Positions 44,102 to 56,584 of a stretch of 64,000 nt of DNA are shown here, piece by piece. Source of the DNA: Dipteris shenzhenensis (taxonomy: Eukaryota > Polypodiophyta > Polypodiopsida > Gleicheniales); the NCBI GenBank assembly GCA_047967505.1, contig CM106539.1. The stretch is one strand, 5' to 3'. The notes under the pieces are model-generated. The model saw only the letters and a program-made list of their open reading frames with translations, was not told the DNA's origin and searched no databases. Made by a program: the position numbers and the translations under genes. Position 1 is the first letter of the stretch. The number at the start of each line of letters is the position of its first letter.

Positions 44102-45474
44102 TGTTGAGATATCGAGCTCCACTCGAGATATGCCAGGGTGACCGTTGTGTACTTATGTCACCGACTTGTTAGCTGGAGATGCGGTTGGTACACCGCCCAC
44201 GAATAATAGCTAGATGACAGCTATCCTTATCTACACTAGTTCGTGGCTCAGTTAGTATGCCACCTTAGTTAGTTGAGTTTGGTTTGAGACCCACATATAG
44301 GATTCTTCTATTTCTTTGTATTTGAGTTCTTTTGGCTTACACACAACTAAGAAGAGGAAAACTGTTTTCAGCCTCCACCTTCGTGTGTATTCCCCCATTG
44401 TGCATGTGAGAAAGCCTCAAGTGAGACTCCTTCCCTCTCTCCCACAATCTTCACATGGCATCAGAGCCTTGTTCGTGGTAAGGAGCTCAAGAAAGCAAGC
44501 CAAGTTCGTGGTGTCCTGGTAAGAGGACCAGTGTTGCTTTCCTATTTCAAGTTTGGGAGCAAATCTCTGCAGGTAGCACAGCCAGAAGTGCAGGAGTGCA
44601 CTGTTTCAGATCGAGACGCCCTTCGTGGTGTGGCGAGAGCGCAGTATATGCTGCAGGCGACGGCGAAGTCCTCAGTGACTTTATTTTTCTGATTTGAGGC
44701 CGTTTCGGGGCCCGTTTTGAAGGCGGAAGTTCTTTGCAGGCACTCAGAAAAAGGCCCTTTTTTTTGCTGTGCGACAACTGCGCAGTCAGTCGGTGGAAAG
44801 GTGCCGCCGAAATTGCATCGTATGCCTGTGTGCAGAGATATTGGGAGTTGTAGATTCATGCCTATTGCCTGTTGATGCAAAATCGTCACTAGGAAGTGAC
44901 TGTGTGGTGAAATACCACTCTCGTTGGTTTTGCAGATCTACCCGTGTGAGGCAAAAGCTGTGTTTTTTTGTAGTGACAGAATATTTTGCAGTGTTCTGTA
45001 ATGGCATCTGATTCTCTTTCACAGATTGTCACTGAAAAGCTTAACAAGAACAACTTCCAGGCATGGAAGTTTAGAATGACGAATTTCTTGATGGGAAAAG
45101 GCTATTGGGAATTCATTACAGGAAATGAAGAAGAACCTGTTCTTCCTAATGTTCCCAGTCAACAGGAAATGCAGGCATTCAAAGGATGGCATGAGAGAGC
45201 CAGGAAAGTTATGTACTGGCTGTCTATCAGTATTTCGGACTCCATGATTGTGCATATTCAGGATGCAAATACGCCAAAGGAGGCATGGGATACTTTGGCA
45301 AAAATGTATAGCACAAATACGCAAGCCAGGAAAATGCAACTCAAATAGGAGTTGCACAATGTGCAGAGAGAAAATTTGAGCATAAATGACTACCACATGA
45401 AAGTGAAGAAAATTGCAGATGCACTTGCTTCCATTGGGTTGCCAGTGGATGATGATGATTTGGTTTCTGTGTTG
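44102..45474 (+). mobile_element. Ty1/copia element E, 5' LTR and gag only
   Basis: LTR 44102-44455 (TGTTGAGATATC to CAATCTTCACA), PBS-like TGGCATCAGAGCC at 44456 (one change from the usual), leader to 45000, and gag from the ATG at 45001 (MASDSLSQIVTEKLNKNNFQ). A TAG at about 45346-45348 replaces the Gln codon of MQLKQEL. Similarity to relatives stops sharply at 45474 within DDDLVSV. The rest of the element is absent from the window. Confidence 0.9.
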
Positions 45475-46239
45475 AGGGGCCATTTTCTCGACCCCTTTTA
45501 TGCCTGGGACATTTTGGCTTTTGGGTCTTTCATTTCAACATCATATATAAAGAGAGACCATGAACAAAATGAGCTCTATGAGTATGTAACCAATGGCTAA
45601 GTTATACATAGTTTGCTATTCTTTGTGGATCCTTCTAGGTCCCTACAATGCAAGTTTTTTTATATTTACTTTTGGCTTTTCATAAAACTAGTCTAGATAG
45701 AGTGACGTGGATAACAATGTGTGCCGGCATTGAAGCCTCTAGCTTCCACATGGCTTAAATGAATTATTCTAACTTCATTTGGTTGTGATGGTGCTAGGTG
45801 AGTTGGCACATCTCTCCATTGAATTTGAAAGTAGCATCTTGGACATAACATTGTGGGAAAGGATGTTGACAACATTGAAGAATACACTTGGGTGACTTAT
45901 GACGAGAGATATAGGCCTATTATGCACACTTACATAAATGTATATCGGTTTGCAATGAGAACTAGAAAGTCAACTACTTTAAAGCTTGCTCAATTCAAAA
46001 ATTGTTTTATGGTTTTTACAATTGGAGAAATTGACAAAAAACTATTCCCTTGGATCCTCTATTTAAAATGCAGCTAGGATAATCAAATAGATTTCTCTTT
46101 GCTTGGTGATTCTCTTTGCTGCACCCTTATGTATTACTGTAATTTTGAACAATGTCATAGACTTGATGAAGCATTGGCTACCAGGGGCCTTTCATTTTTC
46201 GATGGAAATACCGACCTTTTTTACACTAAAAAGTTTTCT
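45475..46239. other. Unassigned segment after truncated copia E
   Basis: Starts TTGAGGGGCCATTTTC and includes a TATATAAAG box near 45545. An open frame at 45853-46077 has no recognised domain. The abrupt junction at 45474 suggests deletion or insertion of another element whose ends I cannot define. Confidence 0.3.
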
Positions 46240-46420
46240 TTTGACAGGCGCAAACGTCAATATTTATGTCACTATAAGCATTAAAAAAAAACAGTCTCTA
46301 TATAAGCATTGCTATATAGTGACATTGGTAAACATCGCTATATAGCGACACTGGTAAACGTCGCTATATAGTGACACTGGTAAAAGTTGCTATATAGCGA
46401 CGATTAACAGAAGCTTAAAA
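46240..46420. repeat. Tandem palindromic 16-mers, TIR/subterminal-like
   Basis: Four spaced copies of a unit ending in variants of the perfect palindrome GTCGCTATATAGCGAC, separated by ACTGGTAAA. Arrays of short inverted motifs like this are characteristic of CACTA subterminal regions, but no CACTA terminus is visible next to it. Confidence 0.7.
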
Positions 46421-46421
46421 A

Positions 46422-46480
46422 AAACATTAGTGGGGCAAAACAGGGTTTGCAGCAAGCCCTGTTTTGCCCCATTGATGTTT
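46422..46480. repeat. Strong hairpin, 24-bp arms
   Basis: Arms 46422-46445 and 46457-46480, with the 15 inner bases perfectly paired (TGGGGCAAAACAGGG) and the outer nine nearly so. The loop is 11 bases. It may be a MITE-like or transposon-end structure; a small-RNA precursor cannot be excluded. Confidence 0.75.
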
Positions 46481-46510
46481 TTAATTTAGTAATTACAAAA
46501 GAATTGTTTT

Positions 46511-46702
46511 TTGTTACAAAATTTCCCTTGTAGAAAGGGTGATACAAAATCGCTCAAATGAACTGAGCGAGAGAAGCATATACATGTCGAAGATATACAA
46601 CATTGTTTGTTACAAAATTACCCTTTCGAAAAGGGTGATACAAAATCGCTCAAATGAGCCAATATACAAAAGCATATACATGGCGAAGTATATGCAAACT
46701 AC
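46511..46702. repeat. 96-bp direct repeat, two copies
   Basis: TTGTTACAAAAT and GGGTGATACAAAATCGCTC recur 96 bases apart, followed by AGCATATACATG in both. Copies diverge modestly. Confidence 0.75.
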
Positions 46703-47161
46703 TATTAATACTACTACTACTACTACTATTGCTCATCCGAATCGTCATCCTCGTCCTCGTCGCATTGGCCTGAGATCCCTGGCCCTCGTGAGCTACGCCT
46801 GATCCCTAGCCCTCGTGAGTTGTGCCTGATCCCTAGCCCTCGTCGAAGCCATGTAAGCCTAATCCCTCATCATCACTGCTCACCTCTGTTGATGGGATGC
46901 TTGAGCTTTGATTCTAAGAGTGAAACCATATTAATTAAAAATTAGATTGGAACTTAAAGAATAAAATAGTTTAAAAAGTGAGATTACAAGTAGGAGTAGA
47001 CTGATACCGTGCGAGCAGCCACCTCAACCCAATCGACCATCACTCCTAGTGCCTCCTACTCAATAAACCACATCTTTGTTCCTACGCAAAATGTGCATCT
47101 TGTCTCTATGTTTATAGGAAGGTGACCCATCGTAGCTTGATGTGGGCCCAATTTACGAGAG

Positions 47162-48139
47162 TTAGATAAAGTGCATGCAATATGTAGTAAAACAAATAGC
47201 ACAATACATTAAATGAGAAGAAGTAAACTTACCACGGTTGCCTCGAACACCAACCATCCGCTTGCACCAAAGTGCGAAGTACCTACGGAGTCTAGCCGTT
47301 TCCTCATAGCCCTCCTCTAACCCTCGAATAGTTTGGGATGGTCCCTCTACTACTTCTTGAAAAACTTCCAATCAACTTTGTCTACCCAGTTGGCCTTCCC
47401 CTTTGCGATGGAAGTATGCAAGGTTGACCTTCGATGCTTCAAGAGGACCCCCATGTGCTCTTTCATGTAATCCGAATTGAACTCCCAATTTGGAGGGTTA
47501 GGACATTGTCTTTTCAATTCATCGATGACTGCCTGCTTCTTTCCCTCATCTTGATACCGCCAGTCAATAGAGAGCTATGCCGCCCTTGAAGTGGTGGCTC
47601 ATCAACCGCCTCATGGTGGCCATCACTACTAAGCCCTTTTTATTTTCTATTATCTCTTGAGCAACCGTGATTTCATAGGACAGGTCCTCAATCGGGTAAG
47701 GAGGACTCATGGTAGTGGCAGAGTCAGAGCGAGTGGTGTTTGTGCGAGCACTTATGGAGCGAGGGGTAGCAGTGAGAGTAGGAGAAGGCAAGGGACCTGA
47801 CTAGTACTGGGTCTCAGAACCAAGTGGAGACCTGTAGGGATGTGAGTGTGCTGCCTCGTCTACATCTCTCGAGTCAGCACAACATAAGCGACCCCTCCTA
47901 CTCTTCCTTCCCTTATGATGGGCACGCCCAGGTGATGACCCCTCAATGGAAGGGCCTAGAGGGGATGGCTGGACAATAAGTCTAGCCATTGGTGTAGGAG
48001 AGGGATTTGCTGAGCTCCTCTGGGATAGCAGAGAGAAGAATCTTGCTGCCTCTGCATCGGTCATCTGTTCAATAAACTCGTCGAGACTCCTAACAAAGCC
48101 ATGGGTTGCTAGCAAAGGAGTTCCTTGAGGGGTAGTCAT
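47162..48139 (-). pseudogene. Decayed minus-strand frames, possibly CACTA-associated
   Basis: Minus-strand pieces: MTTPQGTPLLATHGFVRSLD (48139), MSPPYPIEDLSYEITVAQEI (about 47710), ELKRQCPNPPNWEFNS (about 47500), KANWVDKVDWKFFKK (about 47380) and RRYFALWCKRMVGVRG (about 47290). Codon-like composition and spacing suggest an old multi-exon frame. The layout resembles the second, DNA-binding gene of plant CACTA elements (Ptta/En/Spm family), but I see no diagnostic motif, so this is tentative. Confidence 0.35.
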
Positions 48140-48309
48140 AGTGCTACATCCGAGAGGAGTCGGGGGCTAGGGGTAGTCGTAGGGGTAGTCCCTTGAAGTG
48201 TCACCTGAATGGAATCAAAGTCCTCTAGAGAATAGAGATCATGATGTCTCCTCCTATGAGGGTTTCCATACTCATTGGACGTGCGATGTGATCCCATGTC
48301 TAATTTGGG

Positions 48310-49565
48310 GGGATTAGACAAACATAGACACAAACACGAAAATAAAAAACAAAAAATAAGAGTGGGTAAGAAGCGAAAAGCATATGAGGGAAAGCATATG
48401 CATAAGAGAAGGAGAAGCATAAGAGAAGGAGAAGGGAAAAGAAGAGAAAGAAAAGGGGAAAAGAGATTGAAAGAGGGGAAAAGGACCAAATATGCATAAG
48501 AGAAAAAAGAGAGAAAGCATATGCATAAGAGAAAAAGAGAGAAAGCATATGCTTATGCATAAGCATAAGCATATGAGCATATGCTCATGCATAAGCATAG
48601 GCATAGGCATAGGCATATGCTTATGGAAAGAATAGAAAAAGATAGGGAAAAAGAAGAGAAGGAAAGAAGGAGAAGGAGAAGGAGAAGGAGACATATGCTC
48701 ATGCATAAGCATAAGCATAAGAGAAGAAAAAACATATGCATAAGAGAAAAAGAGAGAAAGCATATGTTTGAAAGGAGGGAAAAGAGATTGAAAGAGGGGA
48801 AAAAGAGATTGAAAGAGGGGAAAAAGAAGAGGGGAAAAGAAGAGAAGGAAAAGGGAAAAAGAGATTGAAAGAGGAAAAAAAGAAGAGGGGAAAAGAGCAT
48901 AAGCATAAGAGAAGGAAGAGGAGAAAAGAGATTGAAAGAGGGGAAAAAGAGATTGAAAGAGGGGAAAAGAGATCGAAAGAGAGGAAAAAAGAAGAGGGGA
49001 AAAGAGCATAAGCATAAGAGAAGGAAGAGGGGAAAAGAGATTGAAAGAGGGGAAAAAGAAGAGGAAAAAAGAAGAGAAGGAAGAGGGGAAAAAAGATCGA
49101 AAGAGGGGAAAAAGAAGAGAGGAAACGAGCATAAGCATAAGATAAGGAAGAGGGGAAAAGAGCATAAGCATAAGAGAAAAATAAAGGAAGCATATGCTTA
49201 TGATTATGCATGAGCATATAAGCATAAGAGAAAAAGAGAGAAAGCAAAAGCTTGTGCTTATGCATGAGCATATGAGCATATGCTCATGCATAAGCATAAG
49301 CATAGGCAAATACATATGCTTATGAAAAGAGGAGAAAAAGAGAGGAAAAAAGAGAGTGGAAAATAAGAGAACGAAGAGGGAAAAAGAGATTGAAAGAAGG
49401 GAAAAAGAAGAGGGGAAAAGAGCATAAGCATAAGAGAAGGAAAAACATATGCATAAGAGAAAAAGAGAGAAAGATTATGCTTATGCTTATGCTTATGCAT
49501 GAGCATATGAGGCAAAGAGGGGAAGAAAGAGGGGGGAAAAGACGAAAAGAGAGGAAGAAGAGGGA
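48310..49565. repeat. Large purine-rich minisatellite with ATAAGC/ATATGC tracts
   Basis: About 1.25 kb of G+A on the plus strand. Two motifs interleave: a unit of about 21 bases, GAGATTGAAAGAGGGGAAAA, and short runs of GCATAAGCATAAG or GCATATG. Frames of up to 333 codons cross it on the minus strand (Leu, Ser, Phe repeats); they have no start context or domain and are composition artefacts. The GCATAT-rich segments at 48545-48625 and 49185-49320 are self-complementary. Confidence 0.9.
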
Positions 49566-51040
49566 ATAAGAGAAGAGAGGGTTCCTATGCCCATCACTAT
49601 AGCTAGCGCTTATACTATTTATCAAGAAGCTAAAAAAAGAGATATGAAAAGTTGTCTCCAAGATATTCTCTTTTTTTAAAGTAAATGGTAAGTATACAAA
49701 TAGCTGCAAAGTATGGCACTTATGCCATAGAGGAAACTCATGTCTAGCCACATGAAAACTTCTATGCCTCTTCAAAAATTACGCCCATTAGACGGAGCAA
49801 CAGTTCGAGAGCTAAGGGCATGTCTAGCGACTACTTTGCCCATTTTAAACCCAATGCCACAGATCCTTTAGACTTGATTATGCCCCTGCCTCTCCCCTAG
49901 CTAAGTAGAAGGGATCAAGTATTGTAGCCCATGACCTTTACTAAAAAGCATCTATTATATCCCCACAAATTGTGGAATCCCCGTAGTTCCTCGATACGGG
50001 ATGGACAAGAAAATGTATCGATGCCCTTACATGGATATAACGATAGTCCCTAATGGATTATGGCCAAAGTTGTCTAACATGTACATGAACATATGAGCAC
50101 CATTGGGTACATTAACGTCCTTAACAAAATTTTAGGAGTTTGGGGACACCCGCCAATGCCATAAACTAGCTCCAAAATTCTTTACTTAATGCCAAAAAAA
50201 TACATACCTCCTTACTTTGGGTTACGTTAGACATATTGGCTCCTTGAAAGTTAGCCTTTGAGTACTCTACTTCATTGCTCACTATAAACTACATTGGGGG
50301 AATTTTAGACTCAAAAAGGGCCTCATAAGGAGTGGATTAGCAAAATAGATTAAGAACTAATAAGGTCTATAAAGGATCCCATCACCCCCATATGAGTCCC
50401 AAAACGTATACCTCCTTAGGCCTTGGTGGTCCCCAAAAGTGCATCTCCCTCTCCCACTTGGAGGATCCCCACCATGTGCAAGAAGTCTAACCTCTTTATA
50501 CCCCAAGGTGGTCCCCGCTCCTAAAAGCATCTCACGGGTACTAATCCCCCCAAAAATTTGAAATTTTTCAAAAGTATCAAAAATGACCTGAAACCCTTCC
50601 AAACCTTCCCCCAAACCATGCATATGCACCCAAATCCCTTTCCAACCCTTGAATCCTTCTTCTACTCATCATAGTCACTTTCCAATGCCTCGATCCTTCT
50701 TCTTCTCACCTAATCACTTTCTAATCCCTGAATCCTTTCTCTTTTTACCATAATTATTTTTCATCGCTTTTCTAACCCTCTCATGGCTCCATTGCAAGAT
50801 TCTCCTACAATGTGGTGCTTGGTAGTTGATAATGTAACAATAAAGCTATTTTGTAATCTAAGTTTTTTAATTACTTTCACTCAGTAACTCAAATCTATTT
50901 TCTCACATCTCTCATTGTTCCATTTCAATGTTACCAACAAGAAGTAGAAGTGTTCTCTGAGTTACAAGCGCATGTGACAAAATGTGTTCTTGGCAGGTTG
51001 CGGTGGAGCAAGCAATTAATCAAAGGGTGCAAGCTGCACG
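49566..51040. other. Unassigned segment
   Basis: Moderately AT-rich, with stops in all frames. No domains, LTR ends or RNA genes were recognised. Confidence 0.3.
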
Positions 51041-51612
51041 CATACTACTACAAAACTAGGTAGAAATGGCAATAGCAAATGGCACACAATTTCCAATTTT
51101 GCCATTTCTTATGTATGAAATGGCAACAGCTTCTCAAATTGCCATATTTTTTTCAAAAATGGCAGTTAGAAATGGCAACTAGTTCTTGAACTGCCATTTC
51201 TTTGAAAGAAATGGCAACAAAAAATGGAAATCTTTTATTGTCTACTATTTCTTAGCAATAATTAGCAACACCAAATGGGCACCAAATGGCATCCAATTCT
51301 TGACTACCCTTTCTTATGAAGAAATGGCAGCAAATTCTTGATTGCCATTTCTTATGAGGAAATGGCAACAAATTGTTGATTGCCATTTCTTCATAAGAAA
51401 TGGTAGGAGCAAATTCTTGATTGCCATTTCTTAGTAAGAAATGGCATCCATTTCTTGACTGCCACTTCATTCAAAGAAATGGCAAGCACTTCTTGATTGC
51501 CATTTTCTAAGAAAAAATGGCAGCACAAAATGGCAACTATCTCATTCTTACGAAGAAATGGCAACCATTTTTTAACTGCCATTCTTACCAAGAAATGGCA
51601 GCACAAAATGCA
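51041..51612. repeat. Array of AAATGGCA / TGCCATTT inverted motifs
   Basis: More than twenty copies of AAATGGCA or its inverse, spaced 15-40 bases, with intervening TTCTTGATTGCC and AAGAAATGGCA. The array begins just after TACTACAAAACTAGG, which resembles the CACTACAA start of CACTA termini. It probably is the subterminal repeat zone of a CACTA-like transposon, which would be the binding region for its transposase. Confidence 0.65.
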
Positions 51613-51980
51613 TATGTGGAGTAAAATTACACAATGGTTGACCATTCAGTTGTTGCAAAGTATCCTATTGTTGCCAAAGATTAAGTCCTACCATTCACAA
51701 CATTGGTATAGGCATTAGTATATATCGGAATCTGTAATGACGAAAATAAAGTTTTCTTTTGTTTTTGCATTTCCTAAAACTTATAGTACTTCTCTCACTT
51801 GTAGTTTCTTACTAAGTTTAATAAATGATGACTTGTATTGTATTACAAAATCTCGTAGCCTAGGAGGCCCTGTTTTAGGGTGCGTGTTGACTTTTTTTAT
51901 CATATCTCCTTTTTTACCACACCTTGCACCCTTTAAAACATACATTGTTGTACTTCTAGCCATGCATATGGTATTAGATG
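51613..51980. repeat. Flank with a diverged satellite copy left of element F
   Basis: The last ~90 bases (about 51890-51980, ending CTTCTAGCCATGCATATGG then TATTAGATG) align loosely with the satellite monomer that continues at 57434 beyond element F. The rest is unassigned. Confidence 0.5.
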
Positions 51981-52278
51981 TGTAAAGAATAAGGGAGAGA
52001 GATAGGAGACTCAAGTTCAGCTTTCTTCACAACACACAAAAGAGAGAGGACACAAGGTTGGAGGGTGAAGCCTTTCTTCACTTTTGCACACAACAACCAT
52101 ACAATAGAAGAGGGAAATACCATATATGTCAAACCCTAGAATACATGGTTCATATGTGAACCCAAACCAAAAACATACATGGTAGTCTAACTACACCACG
52201 AGTACAACTAACATAGGCGGTGACATAAATGATAGTCATCCAGGAGATATATCGGGGGTAGAGCTTGATATCTCAACA
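51981..52278 (-). repeat. Element F 3' LTR
   Basis: 298 bp, TGTTGAGATATCAAGC to ATTCTTTACA when read on the minus strand. Confidence 0.95.
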
Positions 52279-55200
52279 CTCCCCCTCAAGCTCAAATCCA
52301 TCTCACGTACACCAAGCAAGCTCCTAAATTTGCGAAGCTTCTCGGTACCCAATGCCTTCGTAAAAATATCAGCCACCTGCTCCTCAGTGCTGACATAGAC
52401 AAGATCAATCTCACCAGCTAGAACCTTCTCTCTCACAAAGTGATAATGCACCTCAATGTGCTTCGTTCTAGCATGATAAACTGGGTTATTAGCAAGCATG
52501 ATGCTGCTAATGTTGTCACAATGAATGACAACTGCTGCATGAATTGACTGTCCCATATCTGCAAGTAGCTTCTGTAACCAAGCTACCTCACATGTAGCCA
52601 TTGCTGCACCCCTGTACTCAGCCTCTGTGCTCGACAAGTTGGCTGCTTCTTGCTGCTCCAACTGATGGCACCACTCCTAAGGGAAAACATAAAACCACTA
52701 GTAGATCTCCTGTCTGAGACACTACCAGCCCAGTCAGCATCTGTGTATCCATGTACCTGTAATGCACACCAAGCTTCATAAAATAGTCCATAATGCAATG
52801 TGGACTTCACATACCGTAGTATGCGCCTAGCCGCATCCAAATGTGGCTTCCTCGGTGCCTGCATAAACTGACTCACCAGCCCCACAGCATAGCTCAAATC
52901 TGGTCTGGTTATAGTCATGTAAATCAAGCTACCTACTATGCGCCTGTACATAGTAATATCTTCAAGAAGCTCACCTGTCTCTGTATTGATCTTCACATTC
53001 TGCTCCAATGGAACAGAGATAGGCTTACAGCCTGTCATCCCATATTTGGACAGCATGTCCAAACCGTATTGCCTTTGCAACAGCCATATCCCACTCGGGG
53101 ATCTAATAACCTCAATGCCCAAGAAGTAACGCAGCTCTCCCAAATCCTTCATCTCAAATTTCTGCTTCAACAGCAGCTTCACTTCATTAATGTCTGCATC
53201 ACTATCACCTGTAATAATCAAGTCATCAACATAGATGACTACAAGCACAATCCCTCTGTTTGTCCTTTTCACAAAAAGTGAAAAATCTGAATTGGAAATC
53301 TGAAATCCAATAGTGACAAGATATTGCCCTATCTTGTCTGACCATGCCCTCGGCGCTTGTTTTAAGCCATACAAGGCTTTGCGCAACCTGCATACAAAAT
53401 CGGGGTGTGAATTATCCTCATAACCTTTTGGCTGCATCATATAAACCTCTTCCTGCAAATCACCATGCAAGAAGGCATTTTTCACATCCATCTGATGCAA
53501 AGACCATCCCTTTGTAGCAGCCATAGTAATTACTGCTCTCACGGTTGCCATCCTTGCAACTGGGCTGAAAGTTTTCTCATAGTCAATTCCATATGTCTGC
53601 GCAAAACCTTTGGCAACCAATCTTGCCTTATACCTGCTAACAGACCCATCAGCATTGTGCTTTACTTTGTAAACCCACTTGCAGCCAATAGCCTTCTTAT
53701 CATGAGGCAAAGGCATCAAATCCCAAGTGTGGTTTGCATCCAAGGCAGCCATCTCTTCATCCATAGCTGCTTCCCAATTTTTATGCCCTGCTGCATCCTC
53801 AAAACATGTGGGCTCTGGCTCCTCTAGAACCTTGACCATATAAGCATAGTGATGTGCTATATACCCATCATATCTCAGCCTGTCAACTGGATACTTAATA
53901 CGAGTGGACCTCCGTACAACTGGATCAGTTGCAGGAGTCTTTAAATCATGCCTAGTTTTCCTTGCACCAAGTGTAACAACAGAAGGAATCCCAAGTTCCT
54001 CATCAAGGCTCATTTCAGAGCCGCTTGACTCTCCATCAACATGAGAGCTACCAGCAGACACATCAAACACTGGAGCATGGTCTACTTTTTCTTTTCCCTT
54101 ATGTGATACCTGCACAACACTATCAGGGCTGCCATGTGACGATTCACTAGATCTCAATCTCCCTGTCCATGCATTAGATCCACTAGTAGAGGACTCTCTG
54201 GGTCCACTCAAGGCTTGAGATTGCTGCTCTGCATTTATTGCAACATTCCCATTTCCTGCATCTGCATCTCCTACCATAACAGTTGGTGCATACCAGCTAC
54301 TCATTTCATCAAAAACAACATCTCTGCTCACTTGCATTTTGCGGGTGGAAGGGTTATAACAGCGATACCCTTTCTGGTGCAGAGCATATCCAATAAAGAT
54401 GCATTTTTTTGCCTTTGGATCCAGCTTTGTTCTCTTCTCATCAGGAACATGAACATAAGCTATGCAACCAAATACCTTCAAGTGAGAAATATCTGGTTTT
54501 TGGCCTGTATACATTTCTTCAGGCGTCATGCCATGGACAGCTGCAGTGGGGGTTCTGTTCATAATATAAACAGCAGTTGCTACTGCTTCAGCCCAAAAAT
54601 AATCAGGCATGTTTTTCTCATTTAGGATCGCCCGTCCTACTTCTGCAATATGCATGTTCTTCCTTTCTGCAACCCCATTCTGCTGAGGGGTAGACCTGCA
54701 TGAGTACTTCCTTTGAATTCCCTGTTCTTTTAGATATTCACAAAATTCTTCTGAAAAGTACTCTCCCCCTCCATCAGATCTTAGCACTTTAATATGCACA
54801 CCTTTCTCTTTTTCAACCATGGCCTTAAAAGCCTTGAAATGGCTGAACACTTCACTTTTGTGCTTCATAAAATAAATCCACACCTTCCTAGTGTAGTCAT
54901 CAATAAACGTCACATAATAATGGCATCCACCAATAGAAGCAGCTTTGGTTGTCCAAACATCTGAATGGATCACTTCCAAAGGTCTTCTGCTCACCTTAGC
55001 ATTTTTGGGAAATGCATGTCTGGCCTGCTTACCCATTTGGCATGCTTCACATACCTTTTGCATTCCCTTAACTCTGAATTTAGGCAAACCTGCAACAATG
55101 TTTTTCGTTTCCATAGATTTCAGCCTTTGTATATTCACGTGCCCAATGCGCTTGTGCCATATCTCAATATCTGCAATGACACCTCTCCCATGCGCAAACA

Positions 55201-56584
55201 TAGCAGCTTTCACCTCAGGCATATCAACATCCAAGGTGAACATTCTGCCATTTTTGTTGCCTTTCGCAACCAAGCGGCACTTATTTTTCAAGTCCTCAAC
55301 AAAGCATCCATCAGGATTAAATCTAACCTGTAGACCTTGCTCAACCATCTGGCCAACTGAAACCAGGTTCTTAGTGATTTTTGGAACATGAAGTACATCT
55401 GCCAAGTACTTCGTTTTGCCATCCTGCATAGCCAATGGCACTTTACCAACCTGCGTAATTGGGTGCGCAGTATCATCACCTGTTTCAACATAACCTGGCT
55501 TATCCAAATTTCTAACATCATGAAACCACTCACCATGACTGGTCATGTGGTTAGAGGCACCTGAATCAACATACCAAACATCATTGCAAGCTGCAGCATC
55601 TTTTGACATGGAGTTAACCATATGCTGCATCACAAAAAGGTGCTCATTTCTGTCGTCACCATGCCCACTTGATGATGCATAGTTGCTTTGCTGCAACTTC
55701 CCACTTTTGATGTCATTCTGCTTTTTATAGCATGTATTCTCCTTGTGTCCAGGCTTTCCACAATAATAGCATTCTGTGCTGCTATTTACTTGCTGGTTCC
55801 TTTGCCATGAACCACGGCCTCTTTGGCTCCCCCTGCCTCTAGAACTACCATGTCCTCCTCCATAGGACTGGTTTTCCTGTTGTTGCTGTTGGTTCTGATT
55901 TCCTGCACGGCCACCAAAACGGCCTCTTCCTCTACCCCTGCCTCTACCTGTATTCGAGTAGAAAGCCGTCTCTTGAGAAGTTGAGGTGGCTGAACCACCA
56001 TTCCTTTGCTCTTCACTTAGCAAGAGAGCAATAAGTTCCTGAAAATCAGGAAATGTTTCACGGACTCCAATGGATGTCCGAAACTGTGCATAATCTTTCC
56101 CAAGACCATTCAAGGTCACGGACACTAAGTCCTCATCATCAACAGGTGCTCCAATGGAGGCAAGAGAATCTGCAAGGCCTTTCACCTTCAAGGAATACTC
56201 ATTTATATTCAGATTTTTCCTTTGCACATTGTGCAACTCCTGCTTTAGCTGCATCTTTCGTGCTTTGGTATTTGTGCTATACAGCTTCACCAATGTATCC
56301 CATGCCTCCTTAGGCGTCTCTACATCCTGTATATGCACAATCATAGAATCTGAAATGCTAACAGACAGCCAATACAGGCATTTTCTGGCTTTTTCATGCC
56401 ATTCTTTAAAGGCCTTCAATTCAGCAGGAGTGGGAGCAGCACCCAAAACTGGTTCTGCAGTTTCACCACTGATGTACTCCCAAACTCCCTTTCCCATAAG
56501 GAAGTTTGTCATCCTGAACTTCCATGCTTGGAAGTTGTTCTTGTCAAGCTTCTCACTGACAATAGTAGATAGATTCTCAGACAT
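52236..56584 (-). pseudogene. Element F gag-pol, single 7-base deletion in RNase H
   Basis: The start is taken at MSENLSTIVSEKLDKNN (ATG 56582-56584), matching relatives, rather than nine codons upstream. Domains: gag to about residue 230; Gly/Arg/Gln-rich linker; knuckle CYYCGKPGHKENTC; protease YVDSGASNHMT; GAG-pre-integrase WHKRIGHVN with CEACQMGKQ; integrase FIDDYTRKVW, SDGGGEY, VAERKN; RT with YVDD encoded at 53222-53233; RNase H TDADWAGS. Near 52640 seven bases are missing between KKQPT and LSSTEAEY compared with relatives, shifting the last ~135 residues, which continue in the adjacent frame to 52236. The last bases of the frame run into the 3' LTR. One small change separates this from a complete element. 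Confidence 0.92.

Noticed and set aside
48314-49315. A 333-codon minus-strand frame and similar Leu/Ser/Phe-rich frames
   Set aside because: They arise from the purine minisatellite; equally long frames exist in several phases and none has a domain or plausible start context.
51041-51612. CRISPR-like array of short repeats
   Set aside because: Spacing is irregular, motifs occur in both orientations, and the sequence is clearly a plant nuclear genome.
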